DNA from: DASVAL01 sp035649575
GTDB lineage: Bacteria > Planctomycetota > UBA1135 > UBA2386
Direction: 5' to 3'
DNA length: 23,422 bases
Assembly (NCBI GenBank): GCA_035649575.1
Contig: DASRJH010000203.1
Location: 1 to 23,422, forward strand
Part shown: positions 14,144-20,248 of the stretch, in pieces
How positions within the stretch are numbered: position 1 is the first letter of the stretch
Layout: each line of letters begins with the position of its first letter
Position numbers and translations under genes: made by a program
The notes under the pieces: model-generated
Told to the model about the DNA's origin: nothing
Databases searched by the model: none
What the model saw: the letters and a program-made list of their open reading frames with translations, nothing else

Positions 14144-15664
14144 TCAACCCGCGTCGCCGCCGCGTGCGTGCAGCGCGCGCAACGCCGCGATGGTGTCGGC
14201 GTCGGCGGCGATCTTGTCGTCGCGGTAGCGTTTGACGCGCGCGAAGCGCAGCGCCATGCCACCCGGGTAGTGCGGGCTCGTCTGCACGTCGTTGAACGCG
14301 ATCTCGACGACGAGCTCCGGGCGCACGAACACGACGTGCCCTTCGCGGTGCGTCTCGCGCGCGAGCAGCGCTTCGGTCTGCGACCGCAGCATCTCGTCGG
14401 TGAGGCCCTTGAACGTCTTGCCGAGCATCACGAATCCGCCCGTGTCCGGATCGCGGGCGCCGAGGTGCAGGTTCGACAGGAAGCCGCGGCGACGGCCGCT
14501 GCCCCACTCCGCAGCGAGCACAACGAGGTCGAGCGTGTGCGCCTGCTTGATCTTCAGCCAGCTCGCGCCGCGGCGCCCCGCCGCGTATGGCGCCGCTGGG
14601 TCCTTTGCCATCAGGCCCTCGTGGCCCCGCGCGAGCGCATCCGCGAGGAACTGCTCGGCCGCCGCGAGGTCCGTCGTGACGAGACGCGGCACGAGGTTCG
14701 ACGCGTGACACACCTCGCGCAGCGCCGCGACGCGGTCCTCGGTCGGCGCGTCGAGCAGGTTCACGCCGTCGCGATACAGGCAGTCGAAGAAGAACGGCGA
14801 CATCGGGCGACCCTGCTCGCCGAGCGCCTTCATCGTGTCCTGGAAGCGCGCGGGCCGCCCGTCGCCGCCGAGCGCGATCACTTCGCCGTCGAGCACGAGC
14901 TCGCGCGCGGGCAGCGCGCGCACGAGCGTCGCGACGTTCGGCAGCGAGCCCGTGATGTCGTTCTGCGTGCGCGAGAAGATGCGCACGTCGTCAAAGCACC
15001 GATGCACCTGCATGCGCACGCCATCGAGCTTCCACTCGAACGCGGCCTTCGGCAGCTGCGCGAGGGCGTCCGCGACGTCGGCCGCGGGGCTCGCGAGCAT
15101 CGGCTGGATCGGCCGCAGCAGCTGCAGATCGAAGCGCGCGACGCCCGCGGCGCCTTCGGTGAACGCCGCGGTGACGACGGCGCGCAGGTCCGACGCCAGC
15201 ATCTGCGCGCGGCGGATCGCCGCCGGCGGCAGGTTCACGGCGCGCGCGATCGCGTCGAGGACGAGGCTCTCGAGGGCGCCCTGCCGCAGCTCGCCGGTCA
15301 GCAGTCCGGCGAGGAACTGCTGCTCCGGTTCGGTCGCGCGTGCGAACAGCGCGGCGAGTTCCTGCTGGCGGCGCGCTGCGGAACCGGCGCCGCGTGTTTC
15401 GGCGACGGTCGCCAGCACGCCGTCGACGTCCGCGAGAGTCAGCGTCGCGGTCGCTGCCGCTGCGCTCGCGAGCGCATCGCGAACCTGGGCGAACCCGACG
15501 CCGATCTTGTCCTGGCGCAGCTGGCCGGCGAGCCAGAGCGCCGCGAGCGGACGTTCCTCGGCGGCAGCGGCGGCGAGCGTCGCGGCGATCGCCTCGGTCT
15601 TCTTGCCGCGCGCGCGCGTCGCGGCGACCGCGTTCGAGCACGCCACCAGGTCGGCCAGCTGCAT
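14144..15664 (-). CDS. lig: ATP-dependent DNA ligase (LigB type)
   Basis: The 506-residue enzyme has the N-terminal DNA-binding domain (~1-180), nucleotidyltransferase domain (~185-380) and OB-fold domain (~380-506). Ligase motifs are complete: motif I EWKLDGVRMQVH with adenylated Lys212, motif III ELVLDGEVIAL (Glu261), motif IV HEGLMAKDP (349-356), motif V SWLKIKQ (368-374). Segments such as LDLVVLAAEWGSGRRRGFLSNLHLGARDP and FVMLGKTFKGLTDEML match the actinobacterial LigB/archaeal-like group, not the LigC/LigD end-joining ligases. It seals nicks using ATP, in addition to the NAD-dependent LigA that bacteria use for replication. It is monocistronic; no Ku gene is near. The ATG at 15664 is chosen over an in-frame TTG at 15670. 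A GCTACACT element (15675-15682) lies 10 nt upstream. Confidence 0.95.
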   Translation of the reverse strand: MQLADLVACSNAVAATRARGKKTEAIAATLAAAAAEERPLAALWLAGQLRQDKIGVGFAQVRDALASAAAATATLTLADVDGVLATVAETRGAGSAARRQQELAALFARATEPEQQFLAGLLTGELRQGALESLVLDAIARAVNLPPAAIRRAQMLASDLRAVVTAAFTEGAAGVARFDLQLLRPIQPMLASPAADVADALAQLPKAAFEWKLDGVRMQVHRCFDDVRIFSRTQNDITGSLPNVATLVRALPARELVLDGEVIALGGDGRPARFQDTMKALGEQGRPMSPFFFDCLYRDGVNLLDAPTEDRVAALREVCHASNLVPRLVTTDLAAAEQFLADALARGHEGLMAKDPAAPYAAGRRGASWLKIKQAHTLDLVVLAAEWGSGRRRGFLSNLHLGARDPDTGGFVMLGKTFKGLTDEMLRSQTEALLARETHREGHVVFVRPELVVEIAFNDVQTSPHYPGGMALRFARVKRYRDDKIAADADTIAALRALHARGGDAG

Positions 15665-15674
15665 ACGCAAACAT

Positions 15675-15682
15675 AGTGTAGC
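15675..15682 (-). promoter_or_regulatory. -10-like GCTACACT before the ligase gene
   Basis: On the minus strand GCTACACT ends 10 nt before the ligase ATG. It resembles GCTATGCT before nrfH and GCTACAGT before the gene at 22771. No convincing -35 was found. Confidence 0.3.
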
Positions 15683-15721
15683 GTTGCCCGGTCAGCGCAA
15701 CTTGCAGGCGGCACGAAGCCG

Positions 15722-15836
15722 TCAATGTCCCCGTTTCACCAGCCCTTCGTACACCTCCAACGTGGCGCGCAGGTAGCCCAATCCTGCAGCGCCACGGCGC
15801 GTCGTTGGTGCGTGGACGGCGTGAAACCGCCGCGAG
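15722..15836 (-). pseudogene. Unassigned reading-frame tail between ligase and SUMF1 genes
   Basis: One minus-strand frame, opened only by a stop just upstream, reads RFHAVHAPTTRRGAAGLGYLRATLEVYEGLVKRGH followed by TGA at 15724-15722. Its composition is protein-like (amphipathic helix LGYLRATLEVYEGLVKRG), unlike the neighbouring frames. It looks like the last ~35 codons of a lost gene; family unknown. Confidence 0.3.
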
Positions 15837-15846
15837 CATCAACAGG

Positions 15847-16623
15847 TCAGAGTCGCGAAGTCCGCGCGGGGCGCAGGCCCACGCTGTCGCGGCGGGTCGA
15901 CGGAGCGTTCCTGGATCGTTCTGCCGACCGCGCGTGCGACGACACGGTGCCGAAGCTGCCGCCGCGGCTCACGCGGTTGGAGGCGGGCCCTACCAAACGG
16001 TAGCCGTCTCCCGTGCGCACAGAGGCGTCGTAGTCCCCAGACCAGTCCCGGCACCACTCCCACACGTTGCCATGCACGTCGAACAGGGCGAACGGATTGG
16101 CGCGGAAGCTGCCGACCGGTGCGATCGCCGTGAAGCCATCTGTGATCGGCGCCGGCGTGCCCCAGTTGTTCTTGCGCTTCACCGACGTCTGGTCGTGCAA
16201 GTTGGCGCAGTCCTGCAGATCCATCTCCTGCGGTCCGGGCCACCACGGCGTCGTTGTGCCCGCACGGCAGCCATACTCCCACTGCGCCTCGGTCGGCAGC
16301 ACAAGACCATGCCGCTCCATCCAGCGGTTCGCATCGTCCCAGTCGATCGAGTCCGCCGGATGGCTGGGCCCGATCCGGATCTCGTCGCCCTCGTAGCACA
16401 AGCCCTCCTTCCACCAGAACGGCTGGGTCGCAGTCAGCCGCTGCCACTGACCGCGAGTCAGTTCGTGCCGCGACAGGAAGAACGGTGCGAGCGTCACTTC
16501 ATGCACCAGAGACTCGCCGCTGAGCGCGTCGGGGTCGAAGTTCGGGCCGTCCTTGTCCTTGGCTTGTGCGCCCATCAGGAACGCGCCGCCCGGCAGCAGC
16601 ACGAACACGATCCCCGCGAGCAT
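15847..16623 (-). CDS. SUMF1/FGE-sulfatase-domain protein, C-terminal piece of a kinase-SUMF1 protein
   Basis: From MLAGIVFVLLPGGAFLMGAQ to ...VGLRPARTSRL this is a complete SUMF1 fold of ~250 residues: GESLVHEVTLAPFFLSRHELTRGQWQRLT, HPADSIDWDDANRWMERHGLVLPTEAQWEYGCRAGT, NPFALFDVHGNVWEWCRDWSGDY and RVSRGGSFGTVSSHARSAER. The catalytic Cys pair of true formylglycine-generating enzyme is absent (SAERSR where YRCAAR is expected), so it is a non-catalytic, lectin-like or scaffold member. In planctomycetes GIVFVLLPGG-type sequence normally lies inside a large Ser/Thr kinase protein; here only Ala-Leu-Met precede it and the opposite strand at once carries another part of that protein. The gene is therefore truncated by rearrangement. 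The ATG at 16623 is fortuitous; the frame is open to 16812 over antisense of the kinase piece. Expression is uncertain. Confidence 0.7.
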   Translation of the reverse strand: MLAGIVFVLLPGGAFLMGAQAKDKDGPNFDPDALSGESLVHEVTLAPFFLSRHELTRGQWQRLTATQPFWWKEGLCYEGDEIRIGPSHPADSIDWDDANRWMERHGLVLPTEAQWEYGCRAGTTTPWWPGPQEMDLQDCANLHDQTSVKRKNNWGTPAPITDGFTAIAPVGSFRANPFALFDVHGNVWEWCRDWSGDYDASVRTGDGYRLVGPASNRVSRGGSFGTVSSHARSAERSRNAPSTRRDSVGLRPARTSRL

Positions 16624-16826
16624 CGTGCTGTTGGCCCTGATCGGCGGCGGCATCGGCACGTTCCTGCAGTACCTGCGGGCCGAGGACAGGGCCGCCGAAG
16701 CATTGCAGCAGAAGGGCAAGGCGAAGGAACAGGAGCGGATCGCGAACCAGCGCGCCGATGAGAACAGCATACTGGCGCAGGAGAAGGGTGAGCTCGCGAG
16801 CTCTTTGGACAAGAAGGTCAGCGAGT
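16622..16826 (+). pseudogene. Fragment of Ser/Thr kinase-SUMF1 protein: TM helix plus coiled coil
   Basis: The frame reads IVLLALIGGGIGTFLQYLRA (transmembrane), then AAEALQQKGKAKEQERIANQRADENSILAQEKGELASSLDKKVSEF in two to three overlapping heptad stretches (coiled coil). This order, TM then Glu/Lys/Gln-rich coil ending in K-V-x-[ED]-F, is what joins the kinase domain to the central part of planctomycete kinase-SUMF1 proteins. Neither a kinase domain upstream nor the central part downstream is present. It begins at the same base where the oppositely oriented SUMF1 piece ends, and runs straight into an ECF sigma fragment. Confidence 0.65.
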
Positions 16827-17055
16827 TTGCAGCAACACCTGCCGGCGCTGCGGGCCTTCGCGCGGCTGCGCATGAGTCCGCTGCTGCGTGCGCGCGAGTG
16901 TCGTCGCAAGACCTCGTGCAATCGGCGTGCTGCGCCCTGGTCCTTGCACTCGACAGCTTCGAGTACCGGGGCGAGGAGGCGTTCCGCGGCTGGCTCTACA
17001 AGGCCGTGGCCAACAAGGTGCTCGAGCACGAACGGGAGGCGACCCGCAGCGGAAC
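16827..17055 (+). pseudogene. Frameshifted fragment of an ECF sigma factor (region 2)
   Basis: Frame one gives LQQHLPALRAFARLRMSPLLRARE (16827-16898); two bases later a different frame continues SSQDLVQSACCALVLALDSFEYRGEEAFRGWLYKAVANKVLEHERE (from 16901). Together they are the DLVQS..FEYRGE.AFR.WLY..A..K region 2 of the planctomycete ECF sigma factors found beside Ser/Thr kinases. Region 4 is missing. From 17056 to 17208 no gene is evident; a third frame ends ITADDLLKVFDQACVDRLKKPLGR with a stop at 17179-17181, possibly another gene tail of unknown origin. Confidence 0.72.
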
Positions 17056-17208
17056 CGGCGGCGGCAGGGGCTCATCGCATGCAGCCATCAAGTCACCAGC
17101 GAAGGCATCACGGCCGACGACCTGCTCAAGGTGTTCGACCAGGCCTGCGTCGACCGCCTCAAGAAGCCGCTCGGCAGGTGACGGGCGCGTTTGGCGCGGG
17201 AACGGCTA

Positions 17209-17517
17209 CTACTGGGACGAGTAGGCCTGGTCGACGACGACGTCCTTCTGGTCGAAGTCGACGATGAGCGCCTTGCCCGAACTGCTCGCGCCGCCCCAAG
17301 TGGCCCTCGCGTATGTGTAGGTGTATCGCATGACTGCGCCGTTTGGCTGCCCGGACAGCGAGGTGCGGTTTACGGGAAGGCCGAACCACTGCTCGATCTC
17401 GACGCGCGTCGTTGTCCCGACCTTGATGTTGGGGACCTTGGTTTCGTCGAAGTCACGCCCGGCGCTCGCACACCCGGCCAGCATCAGGCACGCAACAGAG
17501 ATGAGTCTTCTCCTCAT
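17209..17517 (-). CDS. BamE/SmpA-like small lipoprotein
   Basis: The 102-residue product starts MRRRLISVACLMLAGC, a lipoprotein signal with lipobox LAGC (Cys ~16). The mature part, NIKVGTTTRVEIEQWFGLP then RTSLSGQPNGAVMRYTYTYA and KALIVDFDQKDVVVDQAYSS, has the helix-turn G-x-T-[TK]-x-x-[VI]-x-x-x-[FL]-G-x-P followed by three strands, the SmpA/OmlA (BamE) fold. BamE assists beta-barrel assembly in proteobacteria, but BamE-like domains occur in many unrelated small lipoproteins, so only the fold is claimed. The start has AAGGGAACA just upstream. It lies 22 bp downstream of the barrel-like lipoprotein gene on the same strand, so the two probably form an operon. Confidence 0.78.
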   Translation of the reverse strand: MRRRLISVACLMLAGCASAGRDFDETKVPNIKVGTTTRVEIEQWFGLPVNRTSLSGQPNGAVMRYTYTYARATWGGASSSGKALIVDFDQKDVVVDQAYSSQ

Positions 17518-17539
17518 TGTTCCCTTCCTGGCCGCGGCG

Positions 17540-18166
17540 TCAGAGACCGAAGTTGAAGCTCAGGCCCAAACCGCCGAACGGACCGCTCTCGGGCGAATCC
17601 GACACATACGAGCCTATGATGAGCGTCGGCGTGATCGCGAACGAGCGCCCGGTGCGGATGCAATAGCCGAGGGATGCGTGGCCGGCGAACGACACGTCGT
17701 CCCCCTCCTCGCGTAAGCTGCCGTCGGTGTACTCCCATTCCGCGATCGGGAACAAGCCGATACCCGCACCGACGTAGAACCCGTCGAAGGCACGGCGCGG
17801 ATAGAAACGCACTTCGGCACCCACGCCAGTGCCCTCGCCATCCTCTTCGGCGTCGTCGGTGAAGTCGCCTTCGCCCTCCCACGTGTATGTGAAGTGCAGC
17901 AGCCGAGCCGCCAACGCCAACCGCTCGCCGAGCGCGAATTCCCACTCACCGTGGAACAGCGCTCCGGTCGCGTCAGCGCCCGCTCCGAACTCGGCGCCAA
18001 CGCCGATCTGCGAAACAGGAACCTCCCCTGCAGTGCGCGCGCCTGGTACGGCGCCCGGGACCGCCTCGGACCGGACAGGCATGAGGACGTCGAATCCTCT
18101 CCCCAACGGCGCATTCGTACAGCCCACGATGCTGAGAAAGCTTGTCACAATGAGAGCCTGCCGCAT
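17540..18166 (-). CDS. Outer-membrane beta-barrel-like lipoprotein
   Basis: The 208-residue protein starts MRQALIVTSFLSIVGC, a lipoprotein-type signal with Cys ~16. It continues with alternating amphipathic strands (GALFHGEWEFALGERLALAARLLHFTYTWEGEGD, VGAEVRFYPRRAFDGFYVGAGIGLFPIAEWEY, FAGHASLGYCIRTGRSFAITPTLIIGSYV) and ends GPFGGLGLSFNFGL, like a small 8-stranded barrel. An acidic loop DFTDDAEEDGEGTG sits in the middle. The start at 18166 is fixed by an excellent AAGGAGGT (18174-18181) seven bases upstream; the frame is open to 18550 but that stretch is a kinase relic and repeat. It is probably co-transcribed with the BamE-like gene downstream. No enzymatic role is suggested. Confidence 0.82.
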   Translation of the reverse strand: MRQALIVTSFLSIVGCTNAPLGRGFDVLMPVRSEAVPGAVPGARTAGEVPVSQIGVGAEFGAGADATGALFHGEWEFALGERLALAARLLHFTYTWEGEGDFTDDAEEDGEGTGVGAEVRFYPRRAFDGFYVGAGIGLFPIAEWEYTDGSLREEGDDVSFAGHASLGYCIRTGRSFAITPTLIIGSYVSDSPESGPFGGLGLSFNFGL

Positions 18167-18294
18167 GCGACTGACCTCCTTTTCGAGCGACCAATGAACC
18201 TGGCCCAACTTTGCCAGCCTGCCCCATTGAGCGGCAGCTCCGAAGTGGCGCAACATCGTGCTAGAGCAGTTTGCGTGTACCTCGGACACCGGCA

Positions 18295-18397
18295 GGCCGC
18301 GGCACCGCGGCCCGCACTGTCCAATGCAACCTCGGGCTCGAAGTCTCGCAGGATCCGTGCGGCTATTTGCGAGACTCCTGCTGGCGGCCGGCGTGAC
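18295..18397 (+). repeat. Inverted repeat, left arm (~100 bp)
   Basis: Nearly the reverse complement of 18581-18676. A 35-base block (within 18321-18355) is identical, a second identical block of about 20 bases lies at 18369-18388, and the rest differs by a few substitutions and single-base indels. The arm contains its own hairpin, AGTCTCGCA (18342-18350) with TGCGAGACT (18368-18376). The upstream stretch 18167-18294 shows only the Shine-Dalgarno sequence of the minus-strand gene. Confidence 0.88.
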
Positions 18398-18580
18398 CTT
18401 TGCCTTGGTCGCTGCCAGCCGTGCGGCGGCAAGCCCAAGTGCCTCCTCGCCGTACACCGTCTTGGCCCCTCGCGCGACGCGCGCCCACGCGAACGCGTTC
18501 AAGCGTAGCACCTCGAGCGCCTGCTGTGCCGCGGACAGCTCCGGCACCACGAGCGGCTCCCCGCCGCGGATCGCCTGCGC
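18398..18580 (-). pseudogene. Fragment of the middle part of a kinase-SUMF1 protein, inside the inverted repeat
   Basis: On the minus strand it reads AQAIRGGEPLVVPELSAAQQ then ALEVLRLNAFAWARVARGAK and TVYGEEALGLAAARLAATKA. The Q-A-I-R-x-G...VVPEL.AAQQAL...LNA.AW.RV......GEEALGLAAAR pattern belongs to the region between the coiled coil and SUMF1 domain of planctomycete kinase-SUMF1 proteins. The homology starts and stops exactly at the two repeat arms, so this ~183-bp piece has been captured or left behind there. It has no start or stop of its own. Confidence 0.65.
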
Positions 18581-18676
18581 ACGCCGCCGCCAGCAGGAGT
18601 CTCGCGGAAACCGCAGGATCCTGCGAGACTTCGAGCCCGAGGTTGCATTGGGCAGTCCGGGCCGCGGTGCGCGGCC
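18581..18676 (-). repeat. Inverted repeat, right arm (~96 bp)
   Basis: Reverse-complement partner of 18295-18397. It contains the palindrome GCAGGATCCTGC (18613-18624) inside a hairpin AGTCTCGC/GCGAGACT (18599-18606 with 18623-18630). Its outer end is 29 bp from the ATG of the gene at 18706, so that gene's promoter probably lies within the arm. Confidence 0.88.
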
Positions 18677-18705
18677 ACCTGACCATCACCATCTCCAGCC
18701 GAACC

Positions 18706-20190
18706 ATGACCACCTGCCTCCGCTGCATCCCGATCTTCTGTCTCGCGCTGGCCGCCCACGCGCAGGTTCCGCGCGGCTGGGCAGTCGCCTCGAACTCCGC
18801 CGGCACGGCGGCCCAGCCGGGCGGCCTCACGATGTTCCATCCGCTGGTGCCCGGCACGTCGGTGCCGATCCAGGGCGCACTGCCTGCCGCGATCACCGGA
18901 GCCGGACTCGCACAACCTTGCGGCGCAGCCTCGGTGCTCGTGGACGACGCAGGCAACCTCGTCGTGGGCACGCATGCGCCGAGCGGACAGCCCGTCCAGG
19001 TGTTCCTGCTGACTCTGAATGGCAGCACGGTCGTCGCATCGTCCGCGTACACGCTTGGCATCGCCGCCTTCGGCTCCGGGTCCACCAACCAGATGGCGTG
19101 GGTCGGCCCCGACCTCCTGGTCAGCAACAGGGCACCGCTGGCGTCGGGCCCGCTCGCGAACGCCTCGCTCGGCTGGGTCCGGCCGAGGCTCGGACCGCCG
19201 GGCACGCCAGGCACCGTGGTGCCGATCACCACGTCGACGACCATGAACGGCATCGCGAACGCGCTCGCGGTCGATTCGGATGGGCAGTTCGCGTATCTCG
19301 GCCGCGTCACGGGCACGGGCCCCTACACGTCGTTGATCTACGAGATCCCGCTGGGCGGCACCGGGCCGGTCACGCCGACGCTGCTTGCCACGCTGCCGGA
19401 TGCGGTGCTGAACCTGGCAGTCCGCCAGTACGGATGCTTGATCGCCACCATCGGCCAGCGCGCGCCGGGCAACGTGAACGCGCTGCACTTCCTCGCCACG
19501 TGGTCCCCCGGCTTGGTCTTGGGGAGTCTGCCGGGGCCGGGCCAGCCCAGCGCGCTAGCGCTGGACACAGTGACGGGCGACGTGCTGATCGGCGACTACA
19601 CCACGGGGCAGGTGCTGCGCAGCACGCCGTTCTCCTCCTACCAGTACTCGACACCGACCCTGGTGACGACCTGCCCTGTCCTCATCGATGGGACTGCGAT
19701 CCGGCCGGCGATGAACACATTCGGCGCAGCGAGCCCTCCAAGTGGTCCGAGTTGGATCACGGTGCCCTCCGGCTTTGGTGGGAGCTCGTCGGGTCCGCCC
19801 AATCCCGAACTTCCGACGCTGGGCAACGCCAACTTCGGGCTCACGGTCATCACGGCGTGGGGGTGGTGGTGGTGGCCTCCGCAAACCTTGTGCCTGTTCG
19901 TGATCTCGAAGGGCCACAGCAACCCGCCGATCCCACTGCCGGCGCCCTTCTTCGTCGACCTGCTTCTGGATCCGGGAACGGCGCAGATGTTGTCGCTCCA
20001 GACCGCCGTCTTGTACGGCTGGTCTCCCTGGGGTCCCCCCTCCTGCCTCCCTTCTCCCGCTTGCGCCACCGCGCCGCTGCCGATCCCGAAGGTGCCGACC
20101 CTCGCTGGCCTCGACCTGTTCGCTCAGGTCTTCGCGGTCGAGAACGGCACATGGTCTGCTTCCGCGGGCCTGCAGTTCACGCCGTTCTGA
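18706..20190 (+). CDS. Secreted beta-propeller-like protein with planctomycete C-terminal domain
   Basis: The 494-residue protein has a signal peptide (MTTCLRCIPIFCLALAAHAQ). Propeller-like blades are visible as repeated D-x-x-G-x-[LF]-x-x-G: VLVDDAGNLVVGTH, ALAVDSDGQFAYLGRV, ALALDTVTGDVLIGDYTTGQVL, suggesting an NHL/SMP30-type fold over ~20-330. From ~370 a beta-sandwich-like domain begins (LGNANFGLTVITAWG) and ends IPKVPTLAGLDLFAQVFAVENGTWSASAGLQF, with the paired Cys (SCLPSPACAT) often seen in planctomycete secreted proteins. The unusual run AWGWWWWPPQ lies here. No catalytic site was found; surface binding or structural use is inferred. The start is chosen because it opens the signal peptide; the frame is open to 18400 through the repeat region. 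Confidence 0.82.
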   Translation: MTTCLRCIPIFCLALAAHAQVPRGWAVASNSAGTAAQPGGLTMFHPLVPGTSVPIQGALPAAITGAGLAQPCGAASVLVDDAGNLVVGTHAPSGQPVQVFLLTLNGSTVVASSAYTLGIAAFGSGSTNQMAWVGPDLLVSNRAPLASGPLANASLGWVRPRLGPPGTPGTVVPITTSTTMNGIANALAVDSDGQFAYLGRVTGTGPYTSLIYEIPLGGTGPVTPTLLATLPDAVLNLAVRQYGCLIATIGQRAPGNVNALHFLATWSPGLVLGSLPGPGQPSALALDTVTGDVLIGDYTTGQVLRSTPFSSYQYSTPTLVTTCPVLIDGTAIRPAMNTFGAASPPSGPSWITVPSGFGGSSSGPPNPELPTLGNANFGLTVITAWGWWWWPPQTLCLFVISKGHSNPPIPLPAPFFVDLLLDPGTAQMLSLQTAVLYGWSPWGPPSCLPSPACATAPLPIPKVPTLAGLDLFAQVFAVENGTWSASAGLQFTPF

Positions 20191-20236
20191 TCGTGTGGCC
20201 ACGACCGCGGCCGCGACACGGGCGTCGGGAAGCCGA

Positions 20237-20242
20237 TAGATT
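20237..20242 (+). promoter_or_regulatory. -10-like TAGATT six bases before a GTG start (leaderless candidate)
   Basis: TAGATT lies exactly 6 nt before the GTG at 20249 and no Shine-Dalgarno sequence is visible. Transcription would begin at or next to the start codon. The gene at 22771 has the same geometry. Confidence 0.33.
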
Positions 20243-20248
20243 GCCACC

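Noticed and set aside
14168..15676. Plus-strand open frame of 502 codons over the ligase gene
   Set aside because: The minus strand has every ATP-ligase motif in order; the plus frame is compositional noise.
15847..16000. Possible diversity-generating retroelement target protein (SUMF1-fold variable C-terminus)
   Set aside because: The C-terminal end lacks the Asn-rich codon pattern, no template repeat copy was found in the window, and no reverse transcriptase is present.
16553..17224. A single intact plus-strand gene of 223 residues
   Set aside because: It fuses antisense of SUMF1, a kinase coiled coil, half of a sigma region in the wrong frame for its first part, and an unrelated tail; better read as joined relics.
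18295..18676. Integron-like attC pair
   Set aside because: Arms are inverted rather than direct, the core-site motifs are not recognisable, and no integrase is present.
18363..19488. Long minus-strand open frames opposite the propeller-like gene
   Set aside because: They lack start signals and domains, while the plus strand has a signal peptide and propeller repeats.
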